From Loripinus fragilis (lineage: Eukaryota; Mollusca; Bivalvia; Lucinida; Lucinidae), in assembly GCA_964019695.1 (NCBI GenBank), contig OZ026525.1, forward strand, positions 59,552,253 through 59,616,252: a stretch of 64,000 nucleotides of DNA, in the 5' to 3' direction. Under the pieces are notes generated by a model. The model was not told where the DNA came from and did not search any database. It worked only from the letters and a program-made list of their open reading frames with translations. The translations under genes were made by a program, and so were the position numbers. Shown piece by piece: positions 59,849 through 64,000 of the stretch (positions are counted from its first letter, which is position 1; each line of letters starts with the position of its first letter).

Positions 59849-62283
59849 GGTCACTGCCCACACCTGGGCGATTTTTTTCCAAAAAATAGAATTTTTTCAT
59901 TTTTTGATATTCTGTAGTACATCATATTATAAGAAAAATAACGCATTTTAAAGAAATTTTACCGTCCAGTTCAAAAGTTACAGCTCTTCATTATATGGCC
60001 TATGTTGGCTTTTTTACGCAGCTTTTTGGAAACTCATTAAGACAAGTAAAATATTCTGTAACTCAATTTTGTATCTGAAAATCGTAATTTCGAACAAGCA
60101 TGCGAAGCCATAAATAATTAAGAACTTTTTCTCAAACCATTTTTTTGCAGCTATACAAGTATTTTTCTTCATATCACGCTTTCAAACCAGCATTCACCGA
60201 CATTTGTGCATTCGTTTTCAGCAATTATTGACTGACAATTCAATATTTAAACATACTTTAAAAAAATAAATTTTTCTCATTTTTTTTTAGGAAAGTGATC
60301 ATTATATAAGATGCATTATGACAGAATTTAAAATAAATTCACCGTCTAATTAGTGAGATATTACAAAATAAGTATCCCTACCCCCTAAACTACAAAATAA
60401 TGAACTAAGCAGGCTTTTCTTATTTCTAAGCATGTTAATACCTTACAAACCAAACACTATTGATTGAAATACCTCACTGTGAACTGCCAAATGAAACTAT
60501 ATGTATTCCAAATACTTGGAACATTTATATGCATATATGAGAAGACTTTTCAATACCTAAAACGATACCTAAATACCCCACCCACGGTAAAAAGAATCCT
60601 ATCTTCATTTTGTCTGAACACCTAGTCGATATATATTTTGACCAAATTTGCATAGATACATCATTAGGATAGAGATGTAATGTTTTGGGGACATTTACCG
60701 TTTTTCAAGGTCACTGGGCAACTCTGCGTGTCTAAATGAGGTGAAAAATGTGCTGTTTTAATATACATCGCTTCAATTGATCGATGCATATACTACATGT
60801 ACTCATCCAAAAATTTGAAATGCTTTTAAATCATTGTTGCGGTCTCGGGCGCCATACTAATGTTCGATCGCGACGCAAGGCCAGACCTTAACACTTGACC
60901 AGAGGAGGTTTATTTCTATTAGATCTATTTATCCCTTGACGGACATCTTTCGGTTGAAACATGTCAAATGTAGAGTAAACTTGGAGATTAGCAAATATTT
61001 TAGCGTAATATTGTAAATATTTTATTGCTCATTTTTTTTTATATTTGCTGTGGGTGCTCAAAAGAACCGTCTCACTGAGTACCTATAACTTACCTATGCT
61101 TTGATTGGACCCGCATTTTTATGAAAAAGGTTCTTTTTATGCCCACGCTCCTCCCGCTACTAAAGGGGGTATTCATTGGCGCGGAGGGGGAGCGGGTATT
61201 ATTTTTGGTACGGATCCCGTAGGCGTTGGTCATGGGCGGAATTGGCCACGAGTAGTCTAGAGGGGCTAGACATTTTCTATGTGCATATCACATGAAACAG
61301 GTTTGTGGATTGGGCCCGCATTTACATGAATATAAATGCATATATGAGCATCGATGCGACAAAACCTGTCTTCAGGGTTTCCGATAAGATCATACCAAAA
61401 CCAGCCTTCTCAGCCACAGAGACTAGATAGAATATTGATGTCTCGCTTGGAGCAAGTTTAAATGCGATACTATTCAATTTGTAAATAGCAAAGGCGCTGA
61501 TCAGACTGCGCGGATGCGCAAGCTGGTCTGTGCCTTTGTTGTTTGCAGACTGCAGACCCTGATGGCAGAATTCCTCGCGTACCTTTAGTAAATTTAGAGT
61601 AGGCCTAACTATAATTTAGACTCACGACTATACTTGAGTCAACCTTAGCCCAAGATAGCCCTTGTAGCTAAATATTGGAACGCATTAATTTGACATAAGA
61701 CAAATTGTTTAGGACGCAAACTAAAGCGAGGGACTCTCAACGTCAAAGTCAAGATCAATACTTGTCGTTTACGCATAATGACGTCATAAGAGCAAGTGAC
61801 GTCATTAGCGCACGTCGGGTTCAAAGTAGACGCTAGAGAACGTGACGAGATAGTATGTCTTGGTGAAAGTTTAATGCAGGTAAAATAAAACCAGAAAGTC
61901 ATGTATATATCTATATACAAGTAGTTATATCATTATTGTTGTTGTGGACTGTCAAAAAACCGCGAACAGTCGACTGACATTTCCCTGGTATAATGCGTGT
62001 TCCATTACACTGACGGATTTTTTCTTCTCACAGAGCTGAGCGTCCATCGTTTAGTATCCGTAAAGAATGCCAACTTTTGTTGTTCATTATACTTAAAATT
62101 GTGTTTGCATTTTTAATGTGATATTAATCACTTTCAGATTACCAACGTGCAGTGTAACGGGCATTACTGTCTGTAGAAAACATATCATAGTTGCGTAAAA
62201 TCACACTTTGTCGTAATCGAACGCTACCAAGTATTACCTCCCTTGATGATTTAGAGTTACGGTTATTGCTATGGGCAGTGACC
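59849..62283. mobile_element. 2.4-kb non-autonomous element with TTAA target duplication
   Basis: The left end TTAA|GGTCACTGCCCA and right end TGGGCAGTGACC|TTAA give a perfect 12-bp terminal inverted repeat bordered by TTAA on both sides (59845-59848, 62284-62287). TTAA duplication is the signature of piggyBac and Kolobok transposons. No transposase is recognisable inside. An internal GGTCACTGGGCA occurs at 60709. The frame at 61645-61920 has no recognised domain. Confidence 0.72.
61355..61560. repeat. Repeat related to 47190-47370
   Basis: Shares GTCTTC.GGGTTTCCGA, CAGCCACAGAGACTAG and GCAAGT.TAAAT with 47191-47290. It ends in a GATCAGACTGCGC.GATGCGC hairpin like that of the TGAGCC family. 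Confidence 0.65.
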
Positions 62284-62724
62284 TTAATACTATATAGACA
62301 AACATGCCATATGCCTAAAGGACTATAGACTTCAATTATTATTAAGTATTCAGTATTGAAATCCTTGTTTTGGTCTTCTTTTTGAGTGTATGCTTAAGAC
62401 AGGTTTTACTGTACTGACTACAATTTTACATACATGCATGATACTTTACATCAGTTAATTAAGTATTCTGGCACCGTATCTCTAGAGACAACTGCTAGGA
62501 GTTTGATGATTAATTGACTGACAGTACTGTCTAATTAGTAGAAATCGTGTCAAGTCAATCCAAGTAAGTGTTTTACACCAAGCCAGTCTAACTTGGAGGA
62601 TCAGATGAACTTTATTGTCACTGAGGTCAAAAAATATTTAACTTATCTCGGCTGAAATAGGAACTGAAGTGATTTTTCGTAAAAAGACTTTCGAATGCGG
62701 TCGAAAATGATTTATGTTACTAAT

Positions 62725-62965
62725 TGAGCCAGTGCCTGAGATTTCCAACAATGTGGTATGTGCGACCAGCAAAGCCTCAGATCAGCCTGCGCATACGCGC
62801 AGTCTGATCAGAGTCTTTGCTTGTCGCTCGAATATCCTATGAGTGTTAAGCTACTGACTGAACACCATTTGAGGTTTCTAAGCCTAACAGGAGGCTGCAC
62901 AGGGTCGTCCGAGTGTACACACATGTCAAAATGCCACATTGTTGGAAATCACGTGTCACGGCTCA
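62725..62965 (+). mobile_element. MITE, TGAGCC family, copy 8
   Basis: TGAGCCAGTGCCTGAGATTT at the left and GTCACGGCTCA at the right, with the inner palindrome around TGCGCATACGCGCA. Well preserved. Confidence 0.88.
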
Positions 62966-64000
62966 TTATTAAGAAGACAACGCAGATATTTTTAAGACTC
63001 TTTAACAGTCATAATGTTGTACTAACCGTTCATCCTAAAAACCATCAAAATTAAACTACAATATAAAATAAACATGTTTTCTTTGTCGCTTATTAGACTT
63101 ATCACATTCAGTAAAATGGTAAAACTAGGGAAAAGATAAACTTCTGTGTTTTTTTTTCTTATCTGCACAAAGATAACGCACGAACACCTGACGATAAGGT
63201 AGACGTTCACATAATGTGCATGTACAGTGACGATGACTAGCTAGCTGTCCTCGTCAGCGCACAGATTTCGCGTTGTCTTCGCAAGCTAAGGCCACTCGGG
63301 AGCCTGTGAAAGCATTGTGAATACTTTCAAGCCAACCAGACACTGTGCTGTACATGTGAGGCGTACGAAATCTCCGTTGACTTTTCACCCAATGAAATGC
63401 TGGAAAATTCATAATAAATATGTCACTCACAACGTGTTGAATCAACCAATCAAATCTGGTTAACTTTTTTGTAGAAGATGGTACCCTAGTATTCTAACCA
63501 AACTGTGTTCTATTATTTTCTAAAATAATCACCTATCCATAACTACCATATATTGATTTTTTTTTTCAATAGCAATACCACTTATGGACTGTTATCCAAA
63601 ATGTACCTTTATCTGACTGGGCATAATACCTGTTCAAGAGAAAATTACACACCTTTACTTTGCTAAGAAACATTAATGCTTGCTGTGAGCTTTGTGGTTC
63701 AGTGATTGAGTTCTTGATCTAGGTGCTGCTACCTCGAGCCTAACTGAAGGCACTGTGTTGTGTCCTTATGCTTTGAGTTTTAAGATTTTAAAACTGTTGA
63801 ATGTACGTATATTTATGTTTCTTAAGAATATTTCCATCGTAACAGGCAGTGCAGGATCAGATGAAATACTACTTAGTCATTGCATGACATTTCATCATAT
63901 AGTCCTCACTGTTCGTACCAAAAAGTACCTATGCAAATACACCTGCACTCTGTACATGTATCTCTAAAGAATAACAGATAAACCTACCCCGCCCCCCCTC
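62966..64000. other. No gene recognised
   Basis: Unassigned DNA. A GCTTTGTGGTTCAGTGATTG segment near 63690 looks loosely tRNA-like but lacks a B box. The window ends in a C-run. Confidence 0.4.

Noticed and set aside
63680..63760. tRNA-like segment
   Set aside because: A-box-like bases occur but no B box or cloverleaf could be drawn.

Overview
This is a eukaryotic, AT-rich, intron- and transposon-dominated window, most likely from a bivalve mollusc. The evidence is split genes with GT-AG introns, dense families of hairpin-type non-autonomous DNA transposons, decayed LINEs and other reverse transcriptases, a tyrosine-recombinase relic, satellite arrays and GACCTTGA-rich repeats. The bivalve assignment is inference from repeat style and gene content; nothing in the sequence fixes the species. 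I see no bacterial operon, tRNA, rRNA or CRISPR array.

Two host genes can be assembled by splice-site phase, both on the minus strand. (1) A sialate O-acetylesterase (SIAE-type) gene: eight coding exons between 22513 (start codon) and 4548. All junctions are in phase and give 424 codons. The C-terminal exon is not in the window and probably lies beyond the left edge. Intron 1 (7.1 kb) holds a 3.6-kb tandem array and a dead tyrosine recombinase. (2) A secreted-type C-type lectin: three exons (50845-50933, 47896-47989, 45881-46092) encode one complete C-type lectin-like domain ending in a stop codon. The signal-peptide exon was not located. A sialic-acid-processing enzyme and a lectin are both glycan-related, but they are about 23 kb apart and separated by transposons, so I claim no functional link.

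Layout. 1-4.5 kb: dispersed repeats. 4.5-22.5 kb: SIAE, with introns carrying a Tc1-type deletion derivative (8957-9822), 3' fragments of a reverse-transcribing element and the dimeric 150-bp satellite. 22.5-27.6 kb: flank with a nuclear-receptor-half-site-like tandem repeat (24.3-25.1 kb) and nested MITEs. 27.6-32.4 kb: a 4.8-kb element with long, internally reiterated inverted termini. 33.5-39.6 kb: MITEs, a LINE 3' end and a decayed reverse transcriptase. 40.6-45.1 kb: MITEs, palindromes and a (TCTA)n tract. 45.9-50.9 kb: the lectin gene with nested MITEs in its introns. 51.7-55.0 kb: a nearly full-length but broken LINE with two insertions. 55.76-59.70 kb: a homogeneous 128-bp satellite of about 31 copies. 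59.85-62.28 kb: a 2.4-kb element flanked by TTAA. The rest is unassigned.

The most interesting structures are the dimeric satellite with two hairpins whose stems differ by a compensatory pair, the long-TIR element, the TTAA element, a repeat family built around a 120-bp hairpin, and a 141-bp duplication joining a MITE terminus to the lectin 3' end. All calls come from reading the sequence; no database search was run.
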